Notes: a model not told the origin generated them from the sequence alone. Positions 1 to 7,501 are shown, numbered from the stretch's first letter. The stretch: DNA of 17,524 nucleotides from Myxococcales bacterium UBA5297 (GCA_002408385.1 DHSB01000046.1:417-17940); one strand, 5' to 3'. Translations and numbers: made by a program.

Positions 1-1
1 G

Positions 2-1060
2 GCCATCGCCGCCGAGCAGGCTCAAATCGCCGACATCGAGGCGGCGATGAACGAGGCGATCGAGGCGGGCAAAGAGTCGACGAAGAAGGGCGACTTTCGG
101 GCTGCCTCGAAGGCCTTCAAGTTCGCGCTCGAGCGCGCGGCGGAGGTCGAATACGACGCGCGCGACGCGAAGAACCGCCTCGAGTTCGCCCAGCGCGAGG
201 TCGCCAACCAGGAGCTTATCGAAAAGGCCGAAGAGCTCCTCGGCAGGGCCGAGCTCGCCAAGGCCGCCGAGGTCCTCGGGACGGTCCCCTCCGACAGCTT
301 CTTTTCCGACCGCGTCCCGACGCTGCGCGAAGCGCTCAAGGCGAAGATAGGCGACCGGCTCATGACCGGCCGCGGCGCGCTCGCGAGCCGCGACTTCGAG
401 ATCGCCCGCCTGGCCGCCGAGGATGTCCTCGCGGTCGATCCGGAGAACGCCGAGGCCAAGAAGCTCTGGGACGACATCGAGCGGGCCGGCGCGCCTCCCA
501 AGCCCAGGCCCAAGCCCGTCGTGCAGCAGGTCGACTACTCGGCCAAGGCGCTTGAGGCCTTCTCGGCCGGCAAGCTAGACGAGGCGATCGGCATCGCCTC
601 GGCCTGCGACGATCCGAAGTGCGGCCAGCTCGCCAACAAGCTGGCGGCCTTCCGCATCGCGAACCAGAACCTCGACTCGAACCCCTCCAAGGCCCTGGCC
701 CTGCTCAAGGCCATCCCCGGCGGCTCCTCTAGCCCGTTCATGGGGCCTATCGGCACCAAGCTCGCTGAGTCGAGCGTGCGCGAAGGCATCCAGGCGATGG
801 GCTCGAACAACTGGTCCAAGGCCTTCAAGGCCTTCCACCAGGCGCTCAAGGCCGATCCGAGCCACCCGGTGGCGAGCAAGCACATGGCCACCATCAAGGC
901 GAAGGCGAAGGAGCTCTTCCAGCAAGCCTACGTCGACAAGACGGTCGATCCGGACAAGGCGCGCCGCGAGTTCGAGCAGGTCATCTCCATGACCGCCGCC
1001 GACGACGAGCTGAACGAGAAGTCCAAGCGGCACCTCAAGTCGCTCGGTGGCGGGTTCTAG
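2..1060 (+). CDS. TPR-like repeat protein, 5'-truncated by window edge
   Basis: The frame is open from base 2, so the 352 visible residues are the C-terminal part of a longer protein; the first Met (base 47) is probably internal. The sequence is alpha-helical, rich in Ala, Lys and Glu, and contains TPR-like helical pairs, for example AFKFALERAAEV near the start, the segment around DFEIARLAAEDVLAVDPENA in the middle and AFKAFHQALKADPSHPVAS near the end. A Pro/Lys-rich hinge (PPKPRPKP) separates two helical blocks. No signal peptide or membrane segment is visible in the part present. TPR proteins act as protein-protein scaffolds; the partner cannot be named, and the missing N-terminus may carry the informative domain. 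The stop lies 11 bases before xseA, so the two are probably co-transcribed. Confidence 0.75.
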   Translation, partial: AIAAEQAQIADIEAAMNEAIEAGKESTKKGDFRAASKAFKFALERAAEVEYDARDAKNRLEFAQREVANQELIEKAEELLGRAELAKAAEVLGTVPSDSFFSDRVPTLREALKAKIGDRLMTGRGALASRDFEIARLAAEDVLAVDPENAEAKKLWDDIERAGAPPKPRPKPVVQQVDYSAKALEAFSAGKLDEAIGIASACDDPKCGQLANKLAAFRIANQNLDSNPSKALALLKAIPGGSSSPFMGPIGTKLAESSVREGIQAMGSNNWSKAFKAFHQALKADPSHPVASKHMATIKAKAKELFQQAYVDKTVDPDKARREFEQVISMTAADDELNEKSKRHLKSLGGGF

Positions 1061-1071
1061 CGCAGGGGGGC

Positions 1072-2613
1072 ATGGTCGACTCGCGCCGCAAGCTGCCGCA
1101 GGCCCAGGGCGACCTCTTCTCTGGAGGCAGGCCCAGGACCGGCCCGGAGCGGATCGTCTCGGTCAGCGAGCTGACCGGGGAGCTCAAGGGGCTCATCGAG
1201 GGCCGGTTCGCGCGGGTCTCGGTGCGCGGCGAGATCTCCAACTTCCGCGGCGCGGCGGGCTCGGGTCATCTCTACTTCACCCTGAAGGACGATGGGGCGT
1301 GCCTGTCGGCCGTGCTTTTCGCGCGCGAGGCGTCCCGGCTCAGGTTCGGGCTCAAGGACGGGCTGGCCGTCATCGCGCGCGGGCGGGTCTCGCTCTACGA
1401 GCCGCGGGGTCAGTACCAGCTCATCTGCGAGGCGCTCGAGCCGGAGGGGGCCGGTGCGCTCGCGCTCGCCTTCGAGCAGCTCAAGCAGAAGCTCGCGCGG
1501 GAAGGGCTCTTCGACCCGGCGCGCAAGCGCAAGCTGCCCTATCTGCCCAGGCGCATCGGGCTCGTCACCTCGGCCTCCGGCGCCGCTATCATCGACTTCT
1601 TGCGCGTGCTCCACGAGCGCTTCCCGATTCCGGTCCTCGTCGCCCCGGCGCGGGTTCAGGGCGAGGGGGCGGCCGCCGAGATCGCCGAGGGCGTGCGGCG
1701 CCTGGGCGCGAGCGGGCTGGTCGACGTGGTGGTCGTCACCCGGGGTGGCGGCTCCATCGAGGATCTGTGGGCGTTCAACGAGGAGAAGGTCGCCCGCGCG
1801 ATCGCCGCCTGCCCCGTGCCGGTCGTCTCGGCGGTCGGCCACGAGGTCGACTTCACAATTGGCGACTTCGTCGCCGACCGGCGCTGCGCGACCCCGACCG
1901 ACGCCGCCAAGACGCTCGCCCCGGTGCGCGAAGAGCTGCTGCGCGCGCTCGACAAGCACCGGCGCCACCTGCGCGAGCTCGCCCTGCGGCAGATCTCCTC
2001 GCGGCGCGAGCGCCTGCAGCACCGGGCAGCCCGCCTGCCCGACCCGCGCCGGGCCATCGCGCACCAGCGACTTGCCCTCGATGAGTGCGCCGACCGCTGT
2101 CGGGACGCGCTGCTGTCGAGCACGACCGCGCGGCGCGCGCGGCTGCGCGCCCTCGAGGAGCGGCTCGCGCGCGAGCATCCGCGCGCGCGGCTCTTGCGGC
2201 TGACCCGAAGCCTGACCGGGTTGGAGCAGGGCCTGCGCGAGGCGATGGCCCAGGAGCAGGGCGAGGGGCGCGAGCGGTTGTACGAGCTGCAGCGCCGGCT
2301 CTTTTCGCGCCAGCCCTCCGGGGCGATCGCGCAGCAACGGCACCGGCTCGCCTCGCTGCGCGAGCGGGCCGACAAGGCGACAGCCCGGCGCGTGGGCGAA
2401 GAGCGCGTGCGCCTGTCGCGCGCGGCAGCCGCGCTGCAGTCGCTCTCGCCCCTGGCGGTGCTCGCCCGCGGTTACTCGATCGCCTTCGTGGAGGGCGGCA
2501 ACGTGCTCAAGAGCGCGGGCGAGGCGCCTGTGGGAACCCGCATCTCCTTGCTGTTGCCCGACAGGAGCGAGCTGGAGGCCGAGGTGAAAGAAGGCCGCCC
2601 GCGGCGCGAATGA
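1072..2613 (+). CDS. xseA: Exodeoxyribonuclease VII large subunit XseA
   Basis: Catalytic subunit of exonuclease VII, which degrades single-stranded DNA from both ends to oligonucleotides in the cytoplasm and acts in repair with several copies of XseB. The 513-residue protein shows the family order: an N-terminal OB fold (about residues 20-120, with VRGEISNFR and SGHLYFTLKD), the nuclease core (about 125-310, with RIGLVTSASGAAIIDF, VTRGGGSIEDLWAFNE and AVGHEVDFTIGDFVADRRC-ATPTDAA), a long Arg-rich coiled coil, and the C-terminal LSPLAVLARGYSI motif that closes the fold. It is somewhat longer than E. coli XseA (456), mostly through the coiled coil. The ATG is preceded by a run of G very close to the start, a poorly spaced ribosome-binding site, but no better in-frame start exists. 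XseB is not the next gene; it lies about 830 bases downstream beyond an antisense gene. Confidence 0.97.
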   Translation: MVDSRRKLPQAQGDLFSGGRPRTGPERIVSVSELTGELKGLIEGRFARVSVRGEISNFRGAAGSGHLYFTLKDDGACLSAVLFAREASRLRFGLKDGLAVIARGRVSLYEPRGQYQLICEALEPEGAGALALAFEQLKQKLAREGLFDPARKRKLPYLPRRIGLVTSASGAAIIDFLRVLHERFPIPVLVAPARVQGEGAAAEIAEGVRRLGASGLVDVVVVTRGGGSIEDLWAFNEEKVARAIAACPVPVVSAVGHEVDFTIGDFVADRRCATPTDAAKTLAPVREELLRALDKHRRHLRELALRQISSRRERLQHRAARLPDPRRAIAHQRLALDECADRCRDALLSSTTARRARLRALEERLAREHPRARLLRLTRSLTGLEQGLREAMAQEQGEGRERLYELQRRLFSRQPSGAIAQQRHRLASLRERADKATARRVGEERVRLSRAAAALQSLSPLAVLARGYSIAFVEGGNVLKSAGEAPVGTRISLLLPDRSELEAEVKEGRPRRE

Positions 2614-2653
2614 GCCCGAGAGCGGCCCTCCTCCGGTGGAGTGCGCGGCCGGG

Positions 2654-3113
2654 CTAGACCCGGGCGCCGCTCTGCTCCCAGGCCTCGGTGGCAATCCACT
2701 GCTGGATGGTCGCGAGGTGGCGCTGCTCGTCGCTCAAATTGCGCTCGATGAGCGCCTCGATGTCGTCCGGGCCCATCTTGATGGCCTTCCGAGTAGTTGC
2801 GGCTGGTCAGCTCCTCGTTGGTCTTCATCGCCTTGAGGGCGCCCTCGGTGCCGGTCGCGCTGCGCGCCGAGGTCATGCCCTGGACAAGGAAGCCCTTGAA
2901 GTCCTTTGAGAAGCTCGGCGGCTGGCCACCGAGCCGGCGGATGGCGTCCAGCAGCTCACGCACGTGCCGGTGGTGGTCGTCGCGGAACCGGGTGAGCTGG
3001 TCCTTGATCGACAGGACGTCAATCTGCTCGAGCGCCTCGTCGCAGGTGTAGATAGCGTCGGTGTCGAGGTGGGCCAGGGAGTTGAGCACCTTGAAGATCT
3101 CCTTCGTCTCCAT
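2654..3113 (-). CDS. Ferritin-like DUF2383/PA2169-type four-helix protein, with one-base frameshift
   Basis: Read from an ATG at 3113 with a good GGAGG Shine-Dalgarno 6-8 bases upstream, the protein begins METKEIFKVLNSLAHLDTDA and continues as four amphipathic helices typical of the DUF2383 ferritin-like family (about 150 residues). After residue 108 (NYS) one extra C at 2789/2790 breaks the frame. Removing it restores KAIKMGPDDIEALIERN and an ExxH motif (E129, H132), then a stop at 2654-2656, giving exactly 152 residues. Without the correction the frame runs on antisense into xseA to about base 2472, giving an unrelated tail. The coherent sequence on both sides suggests a very recent mutation or a sequencing error, not old decay. 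Family members are small cytoplasmic four-helix proteins, often stress-associated; the biochemical role is unproven. It is convergent with xseA (40-base gap) and divergent from xseB. Confidence 0.85.
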
Positions 3114-3444
3114 GCTTGCCTCCGTCGGCTTCGTGGGAGCCAGGACTTGGGGAGGGCCTTCTCTTCTTGCATTCCCTCCGGCGGGCCTTTTCCCGGCCGG
3201 CACTACCCGAGAGCCTGAAGGTCCAGGGGCAGGGCGAAGGGCGAAGCAATTCGGCTCGCGCGCGCCCCGAGGGGGCAATGCGCTCACGCGCCGGCCGAAG
3301 GATGGATGCCCCCTCGGCCCGTTGGCACCCGGCATGGCGCCCCAGCGCCCGTTGACCCCCTTTGTTGCCGCCACTAGCATGGCGCCCGGCCTTGGAGTGT
3401 TGACCAGAGGGGTGTGTTTCCGGTGCGACCGGTGGAGGCGGCAG
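3114..3444. other. Divergent intergenic region between the DUF2383-type gene and xseB
   Basis: These 331 bases hold no convincing gene. An open frame runs through on the plus strand and joins xseB in phase, but its translation is low-complexity Pro/Gly/Arg/Ala sequence without family resemblance. The region contains the Shine-Dalgarno of the minus-strand gene at its left edge, an imperfect GC hairpin at 3178-3200 (CCGGCGGG and CCCGGCCGG around a T-rich loop), a candidate sigma70 promoter for xseB at 3352-3380 and the xseB ribosome-binding site at 3434-3438. Confidence 0.6.
3352..3380 (+). promoter_or_regulatory. Candidate sigma70-type promoter for xseB
   Basis: TTGACC (3352-3357), a 17-base spacer, then TAGCAT (3375-3380) match the -35 and -10 consensus at five and four positions. 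Transcription would start near 3387, giving a leader of roughly 58 bases to the proposed TTG start of xseB. A promoter is expected here because xseB is cut off from the xseA transcript by a gene on the other strand. Confidence 0.5.
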
Positions 3445-3771
3445 TTGGCGAAGGACGCAGCAGGCAAGGCGCAGGAGGAGCTCGGCTACGAGCAGATCAT
3501 CGACCGGCTCGAGGACGTCGTGCGCCGCCTCGAGGGTGGCAACCTGTCGCTCGAGGAGTCGCTCAAGGCGTTCGAGGAGGGCATCGGGCTGGTTCGCTAC
3601 GGCGAGGCCCGGCTGAACGAGGCCGAAAAGCGCGTCGAGCAGCTCCTCGCGGGCCCGCGCGGGGACGAGCCGGTGCCGATGCAGCCGGAGGCGCGCGCCG
3701 CCGATCCCAAGCGCCCGCGCGGCCGTGCCCGGGCTGCCGGCGAGCAAGATGACGACAACATCCCGTTCTAG
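3445..3771 (+). CDS. xseB: Exodeoxyribonuclease VII small subunit XseB with SSB-like C-terminal tip
   Basis: Small, non-catalytic subunit of exonuclease VII. The core (about residues 14-68) matches the family closely: YEQIIDRLEDVVRRLEGG, LSLEESLKAFEEGI, then a second helix with EARLNEAEKRVEQLL. I chose the TTG at 3445 because GGAGG (3434-3438) lies six bases upstream; an ATG at 3379 is also in frame but overlaps the proposed promoter and would add Cys/Arg-rich sequence foreign to the family. That start gives 108 residues, longer than the usual 70-90 because of a Pro/Ala/Arg-rich linker of about 30 residues and a terminal EQDDDNIPF. The tip closely resembles the conserved SSB tail (E. coli SSB ends DDDIPF), an unusual addition discussed in the findings. 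The response regulator follows after 15 bases, so xseB probably heads a xseB-regulator-ispA-tlyA operon. Confidence 0.93.
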   Translation: MAKDAAGKAQEELGYEQIIDRLEDVVRRLEGGNLSLEESLKAFEEGIGLVRYGEARLNEAEKRVEQLLAGPRGDEPVPMQPEARAADPKRPRGRARAAGEQDDDNIPF

Positions 3772-3786
3772 GCGGCCGGCGAGGCA

Positions 3787-4203
3787 GTGAAAGCCGACAT
3801 GAACCAGACCAGCGGAACCGGACCGGGCGAGGCGCCCCAGCGCCGCAAGATCCTCATCGTCGACGACGACCGGGACACGCGCGAGATGCTGATGCTCGCC
3901 CTCGACCTCGAGGGCTACGACGTCGAGCAGGCCGCCAACGGCCTGCGCCTCGTCAGCAGCCTGCGCGTCGACCGGCCGGACCTCATCCTGCTCGACGTGA
4001 TGATGTCCTGGATCGACGGCTTCGAGCTGTGCCGCTCGATCAAGAAGAACGAAGAGCTGCGCGACATCCCCATCGTCTTCGTCTCCGCGCGCAAGGGCGG
4101 CGAGGACGTGCGCCGGGGGCTCGAGGCCGGGGCCGCCGACTACTTCACCAAGCCCGTCGACATCGACCTGCTCAACGCGCGGATCCGCGAGCTGCTCGGC
4201 TAG
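3787..4203 (+). CDS. Single-domain response regulator (CheY-like receiver)
   Basis: A stand-alone receiver of 138 residues with no output domain. From the GTG start, the acidic pair D27-D28 (LIVDDD), phospho-acceptor D70 (ILLDVMM), the switch Ser S100 (FVSA) and K122 (TKP) are all present, so it should be phosphorylatable. The loop after the acceptor reads MMSWIDG where most family members have MMPGMDG; the Trp is unusual. An ATG at 3799 would give 134 residues; the GTG is only two bases after a GAGG, the ATG about 14 after it, so the start is uncertain. It lies 15 bases after xseB and 40 before ispA, inside a cluster of repair, isoprenoid and rRNA-modification genes where a regulator is not normally found. 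Its cognate kinase is not identifiable; the hybrid kinase 6.5 kb away is only a possibility. Confidence 0.93.
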   Translation: MKADMNQTSGTGPGEAPQRRKILIVDDDRDTREMLMLALDLEGYDVEQAANGLRLVSSLRVDRPDLILLDVMMSWIDGFELCRSIKKNEELRDIPIVFVSARKGGEDVRRGLEAGAADYFTKPVDIDLLNARIRELLG

Positions 4204-4243
4204 CAGCGGCCGCTTCCGCCACATGCCCCTCGAGGAGACCACA

Positions 4244-5137
4244 GTGAGCGAGCCGGAGACCTTCGACTTCAAGGCGTGGCTTCAAGACCGGCGCGCGATA
4301 GCCGAGGTGGCGCTCGAGGACGCGCTCGGCGCCTACAAGGGCAAGGTCCCCTCGCACCTCTACGACTCGATGGAGTACAGCCTGCTGGCCGGAGGCAAGC
4401 GCCTGCGGCCGCTGCTCGCCATCGCCGCGGCCGAGGCGGTCGGGGGGCGCGCCGAGGGCCTGGTGATGGACTTCGCCTGCGCGGTCGAGTTCGTCCACAC
4501 CTACTCGCTGATCCACGACGATCTCCCTTCGATGGACGACGATGACCTGCGCCGCGGACGGCCCACCAACCACAAGGTGTTCGGCGAGGCGACCGCCGTT
4601 CTTGCGGGCGATGCGCTGCTCACCGAGGCCTTCGCGCTGCTGTCGCAAGGCACCGAGGCGGTCCGCGTCAGGCTCGTCGGCATGCTCACGCAGGCCGCCG
4701 GCTCGCTCGGGATGGTCGGTGGACAGGCCGACGACGTGCGCGTGCCCTGGCCAAAGTCCCTGGAGTTTCTCGAGGAGCTGCACCTGCGCAAGACCGGGGC
4801 GCTCATCGCCGTCGCCTGCGCCGGAGGCGCGCGGGCCGCGGGCGCCGGCGACATGCAGGTCGCCGCGATGCAGGACTACGGCTATCACCTCGGCCTCGCC
4901 TTTCAGATCTGCGACGACCTGATGGACCTGGCCGGCGACCCGAAGAAGATGGGCAAGACCAAGGGCACCGACGCGCGCAAGGGCAAGACGACCTTCCCCG
5001 CGCTGCTCGGCAACGAGGCGTCGCTGCGGCGGGCCCGGGCCGAAGCCGGGGTCGCCAAGGCGGCGGTCGAGCCGTTGCTGCCCGCCTCGGTGGCGCTTCT
5101 GAGAATCGCCGACTGGGCGGTCGAGCGCGACCACTGA
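4244..5137 (+). CDS. ispA: Short-chain polyprenyl diphosphate synthase (farnesyl diphosphate synthase type)
   Basis: Cytoplasmic enzyme that condenses isopentenyl diphosphate with dimethylallyl/geranyl diphosphate to give farnesyl diphosphate, the precursor of undecaprenyl lipid, quinones and terpenes. It carries the substrate-binding GGKRLRP (residues 50-56), the first Asp-rich motif DDLPSMDDDDLRRG (92-105) and the second, DDLMD (224-228), followed by GKTKGTDARKGKTTFPALLG. The 297-residue length is normal for bacterial IspA. The GTG at 4244 is preferred because GAGGAG lies six bases upstream; the in-frame ATG at 4223 has no ribosome-binding site. Product length (C15 or C20) cannot be decided by eye; the motif set favours IspA-type. 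Its stop overlaps the tlyA start by one base (TGATG), implying translational coupling. The dxs gene that often follows ispA is missing here. Confidence 0.95.
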   Translation: MSEPETFDFKAWLQDRRAIAEVALEDALGAYKGKVPSHLYDSMEYSLLAGGKRLRPLLAIAAAEAVGGRAEGLVMDFACAVEFVHTYSLIHDDLPSMDDDDLRRGRPTNHKVFGEATAVLAGDALLTEAFALLSQGTEAVRVRLVGMLTQAAGSLGMVGGQADDVRVPWPKSLEFLEELHLRKTGALIAVACAGGARAAGAGDMQVAAMQDYGYHLGLAFQICDDLMDLAGDPKKMGKTKGTDARKGKTTFPALLGNEASLRRARAEAGVAKAAVEPLLPASVALLRIADWAVERDH

Positions 5138-5880
5138 TGGCGAAGAAGGAGCGCATCGACAAGCTGCTGGTCGAGCGTGGACTCGCCGAATCGCGGGCGA
5201 AGGCCCAGGCGCTCGTGCTGGCGGGCGAGGTGGTCGCCGGCGATCAGCGGGTCGACAAGGCGGGGGCGCTCGTCGACGTCGAGCTTCCCCTTCGGCTCAA
5301 GGGCGAGGGACTGCGCTACGTGTCGCGCGGCGCGCTCAAGCTCGAGGGCGCGCTCGACCACTTCGGCATCGACGTCACCGGGCTCGACGCCCTCGACGTG
5401 GGCGCCTCGACCGGCGGCTTCACCGATCTGCTGCTGCAGCGAGGCGCCGCGCGCGTCGTCGCGGTCGACGTGGGCTACGGGCAGCTTCACCCCAAGCTTC
5501 GGAGCGATGCGCGCGTGACTGTGCGCGAGCGGGTCAACGCGCGCGCGCTCACGCGTGAAGACGTGCCGTTCGAGGTCGATCTGATCGTCGCCGACGTTTC
5601 CTTCATCTCCCTGCGCCTCGTGCTTCCCTCGGCGCTCGGCTACCTCAAGCCCGGCGGCGCCATCGCCGTGCTGGTCAAGCCGCAGTTCGAGGTGGGCCGC
5701 CAGGACGTGGGCAAGGGCGGGGTAGTGCGCGATCCCGAGAAGCGACGGGTGGCCATCGAAGGCATCGCGCGGTTCGTCGCCGAGCAGGGGCTAGAGGTGA
5801 TCGGCTGGATCGACGCGCCGATAGCCGGTCCGGCGGGCAACCGCGAGGCGTTGCTTTACGCTCGAAGAGCGCTCGGATAG
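5137..5880 (+). CDS. tlyA: TlyA-family rRNA (cytidine-2'-O)-methyltransferase
   Basis: The 247-residue protein joins an N-terminal S4 RNA-binding domain (about residues 5-65, RIDKLLVERGLAESRAKAQA) to a Rossmann methyltransferase of the FtsJ/TlyA type. Visible elements are K68 in SRGALKLE, the SAM-binding loop DVGASTGGFTD (87-97), the VDVGYGQLH strand, VADVSFISL and LVKPQFE, consistent with the K-D-K-E set of this family. The family methylates cytidines in 16S and 23S rRNA and affects capreomycin sensitivity; older annotations call it haemolysin. It is translationally coupled to ispA through a TGATG overlap. The region behind it (5881-6022) is convergent with the next gene and holds only short hairpins (for example GCGAC-GAC-GTCGC at 5928-5940), none followed by a T-tract. 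Confidence 0.95.
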   Translation: MAKKERIDKLLVERGLAESRAKAQALVLAGEVVAGDQRVDKAGALVDVELPLRLKGEGLRYVSRGALKLEGALDHFGIDVTGLDALDVGASTGGFTDLLLQRGAARVVAVDVGYGQLHPKLRSDARVTVRERVNARALTREDVPFEVDLIVADVSFISLRLVLPSALGYLKPGGAIAVLVKPQFEVGRQDVGKGGVVRDPEKRRVAIEGIARFVAEQGLEVIGWIDAPIAGPAGNREALLYARRALG

Positions 5881-6022
5881 CTGGGGGCCTGGCTTTGGCC
5901 CGAGCAGGCGTGGCGGCCGGGGCCATCGCGACGACGTCGCAAGGTTCTCGCGAGCCGGCGTGAGGCACCTGAAGCGATCGAACAGACGACGTTGAGCGCT
6001 CGCCGCTGTCCCGCCGTCGATA

Positions 6023-7501
6023 CTACTGGCCGAGCGCCAGCCGGTACTGCGACGCTGGGAAGAGCCGCACGAGGTCATGCTTCCACAGCCACGGCCTACC
6101 CTTGCCGTCGACGTCGACGACGTAACCGTCGGTGCCGCTGAGGAAGTTGGCGACCTGCTTGCCCGGCTCGTCGAAGATCAGCAGTTGCTTGATGCCTGCC
6201 TCTGCCGGCGCCTGAGCCAGCAGCAGGGTCGCGCCGTCCTTGGCCGGCATCACGTACGAGAAGACGAGCGAGCCCGCCGGCGTTTTCGGCTCGCCGATGA
6301 CCTTCCCAGTCGCCGGGTTCAGGAAGAACGCGATCCTCGGACCGTAGGCGACGAGCCCGTTCGGCGTGCGCACGGCCCGGGTGACCCCGCCGATCAGCGG
6401 GTCGGAGGCCCAGACCAGCCCCTGGGCGAGCTCGGTGCAGCCGCGGGGATTGACCGCGTCGCAGGCGCGCACCACCGAAGGGTCGGCCAGGTCGGCGAAG
6501 TAGGCGACCGTCGCGCTCGCGTCGAGGGTCACCTCCGGCAGCACCAGCGGCCCCAACAGGTCGGACTTCATCGTCCCCATCGCCTGCTGCGCCGCCTGAG
6601 TGCCGGTGTCGATGTCGTAGGAGGAGATGCCGACGTCGACGAGGTTGCCGCCGGTAGAGCGCAGCCAGTAGCTCGGATAGACGACGCGGCCGGACTGGTA
6701 GGCGAGTCGCCCGCCGGGGAGCCCGTCGAGATAGACCGGGCCCCACATCGGCGTGCCTGAGGCATGGTCGAAGGCGACGAGGCTGTGCAGCACGCCGTTG
6801 TCGGTCAGTGCGACGAGCGGCTTGCTTGAATCCGGCGGCACCAGGAGCTGCTCGATTCCAGGGGCGTCGACCGCGAGCAGGGGAGTGAGCTGCGGCGAGA
6901 AGCCTGCGAACCCCAGGCCGGGCTTGACGAGGTAGATGTTCCCGTCGGGCGCGAAGAGCAGCTCGGCGTCGGCCGCGCAGTCGAAGTTGAGCGAGGCGCG
7001 CGCGACGACCTCCCTATCGCCCGAGACGCGCGTCAGCTCGGTGGTGCAAGAGAGGAATCGCTCGCCGCTCGACTCGACCCAGAAATTGGAGCCGAAGGGG
7101 AAGGGCCCGGCGAGCCGCTCCTCGGTTGGCATAAAGGTGACCGGCACCTCGCGAGAGCTTGCCGAGCGCCCGTCGGCGCAGGTCGCGTCGGCGAAGAGCG
7201 CCAGGTCAGCGGCGATGCCGCGCTGGGCGAAGGGGATGCGCTTCGACTCGACGGTGAGCTCGGTGACCGCGCCCTGCGCCTCGACCTCTTCGAGGAGTTG
7301 GTCGCGGTCCCGAAGCCGGACGCGGGAGACCCGGTCGCATCCGGTCACCTCGACCGTCGCGGTCAGCCCGCCGGCGAGCAGCTCCCGGGGCATCGGGTGC
7401 AGGGTAACCGTGGGATCGATCTTGGGGACGGTCGTCGTCGGCTCGGCGCACCCGAGCGCACACGCCGCCAGCGCCGCTGCGATGGCCAGAGGAATCCTCA
7501 T
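6023..7501 (-). CDS. Predicted outer-membrane lipoprotein with beta-propeller-like repeats
   Basis: Starts MRIPLAIAAALAACALGC: a short charged n-region, a hydrophobic core and lipobox A-L-G-C18, with Ala after the Cys, which favours outer-membrane retention. I chose the ATG at 7501 for this signal and a GGGAG upstream; the frame stays open to 7672 but that extension is Arg/Pro-rich and would bury the signal. Of 492 residues, about 19-180 look like an Ig-like beta region (LTATVEVTGCDRVSRVRLRD), and about 190-492 show repeated strand patterns resembling PQQ/WD-type propeller blades: FAPDGNIYLVKPG, LVALTDNGVLHSL, RIAFFLNPATGKVIG, DGYVVDVDGKGRPWLW. Exact family not recognised. It lies 174 bases behind the OmpA-type gene on the same strand and is probably its operon partner, suggesting a shared role at the cell surface. 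Confidence 0.82.
   Translation of the reverse strand: MRIPLAIAAALAACALGCAEPTTTVPKIDPTVTLHPMPRELLAGGLTATVEVTGCDRVSRVRLRDRDQLLEEVEAQGAVTELTVESKRIPFAQRGIAADLALFADATCADGRSASSREVPVTFMPTEERLAGPFPFGSNFWVESSGERFLSCTTELTRVSGDREVVARASLNFDCAADAELLFAPDGNIYLVKPGLGFAGFSPQLTPLLAVDAPGIEQLLVPPDSSKPLVALTDNGVLHSLVAFDHASGTPMWGPVYLDGLPGGRLAYQSGRVVYPSYWLRSTGGNLVDVGISSYDIDTGTQAAQQAMGTMKSDLLGPLVLPEVTLDASATVAYFADLADPSVVRACDAVNPRGCTELAQGLVWASDPLIGGVTRAVRTPNGLVAYGPRIAFFLNPATGKVIGEPKTPAGSLVFSYVMPAKDGATLLLAQAPAEAGIKQLLIFDEPGKQVANFLSGTDGYVVDVDGKGRPWLWKHDLVRLFPASQYRLALGQ

Noticed and set aside
2624..2650. Possible bidirectional terminator between xseA and the ferritin-like gene
   Set aside because: Only short GGCC and CTCC/GGAG arms with a bulge and no T-run on either strand; too weak to call in such GC-rich sequence.
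1057..2694. A 545-codon minus-strand open frame across xseA
   Set aside because: High GC content leaves long frames open on the antisense strand; the translation is Arg/Pro/Ala-rich and lacks any recognisable fold, while xseA on the plus strand is unmistakable.
3178..3200. Imperfect GC hairpin in the DUF2383-xseB intergenic region
   Set aside because: No T-tract, one mismatch, and no upstream gene reading into it; hairpins like this arise by chance at this GC content. Mentioned in the region note only.
3061..3444. In-phase upstream extension of xseB, which would give a 236-residue fusion protein
   Set aside because: The extension is low-complexity Pro/Gly/Arg sequence without family resemblance, overlaps the promoter and the start of the minus-strand gene, and a well-spaced GGAGG supports the TTG at 3445.
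5881..6022. Terminator hairpins between convergent tlyA and the lipoprotein gene
   Set aside because: Stems of about five pairs (GGGCC/GGCCC, GCGAC/GTCGC) without T-tracts; termination probably occurs here but I cannot point to the element.
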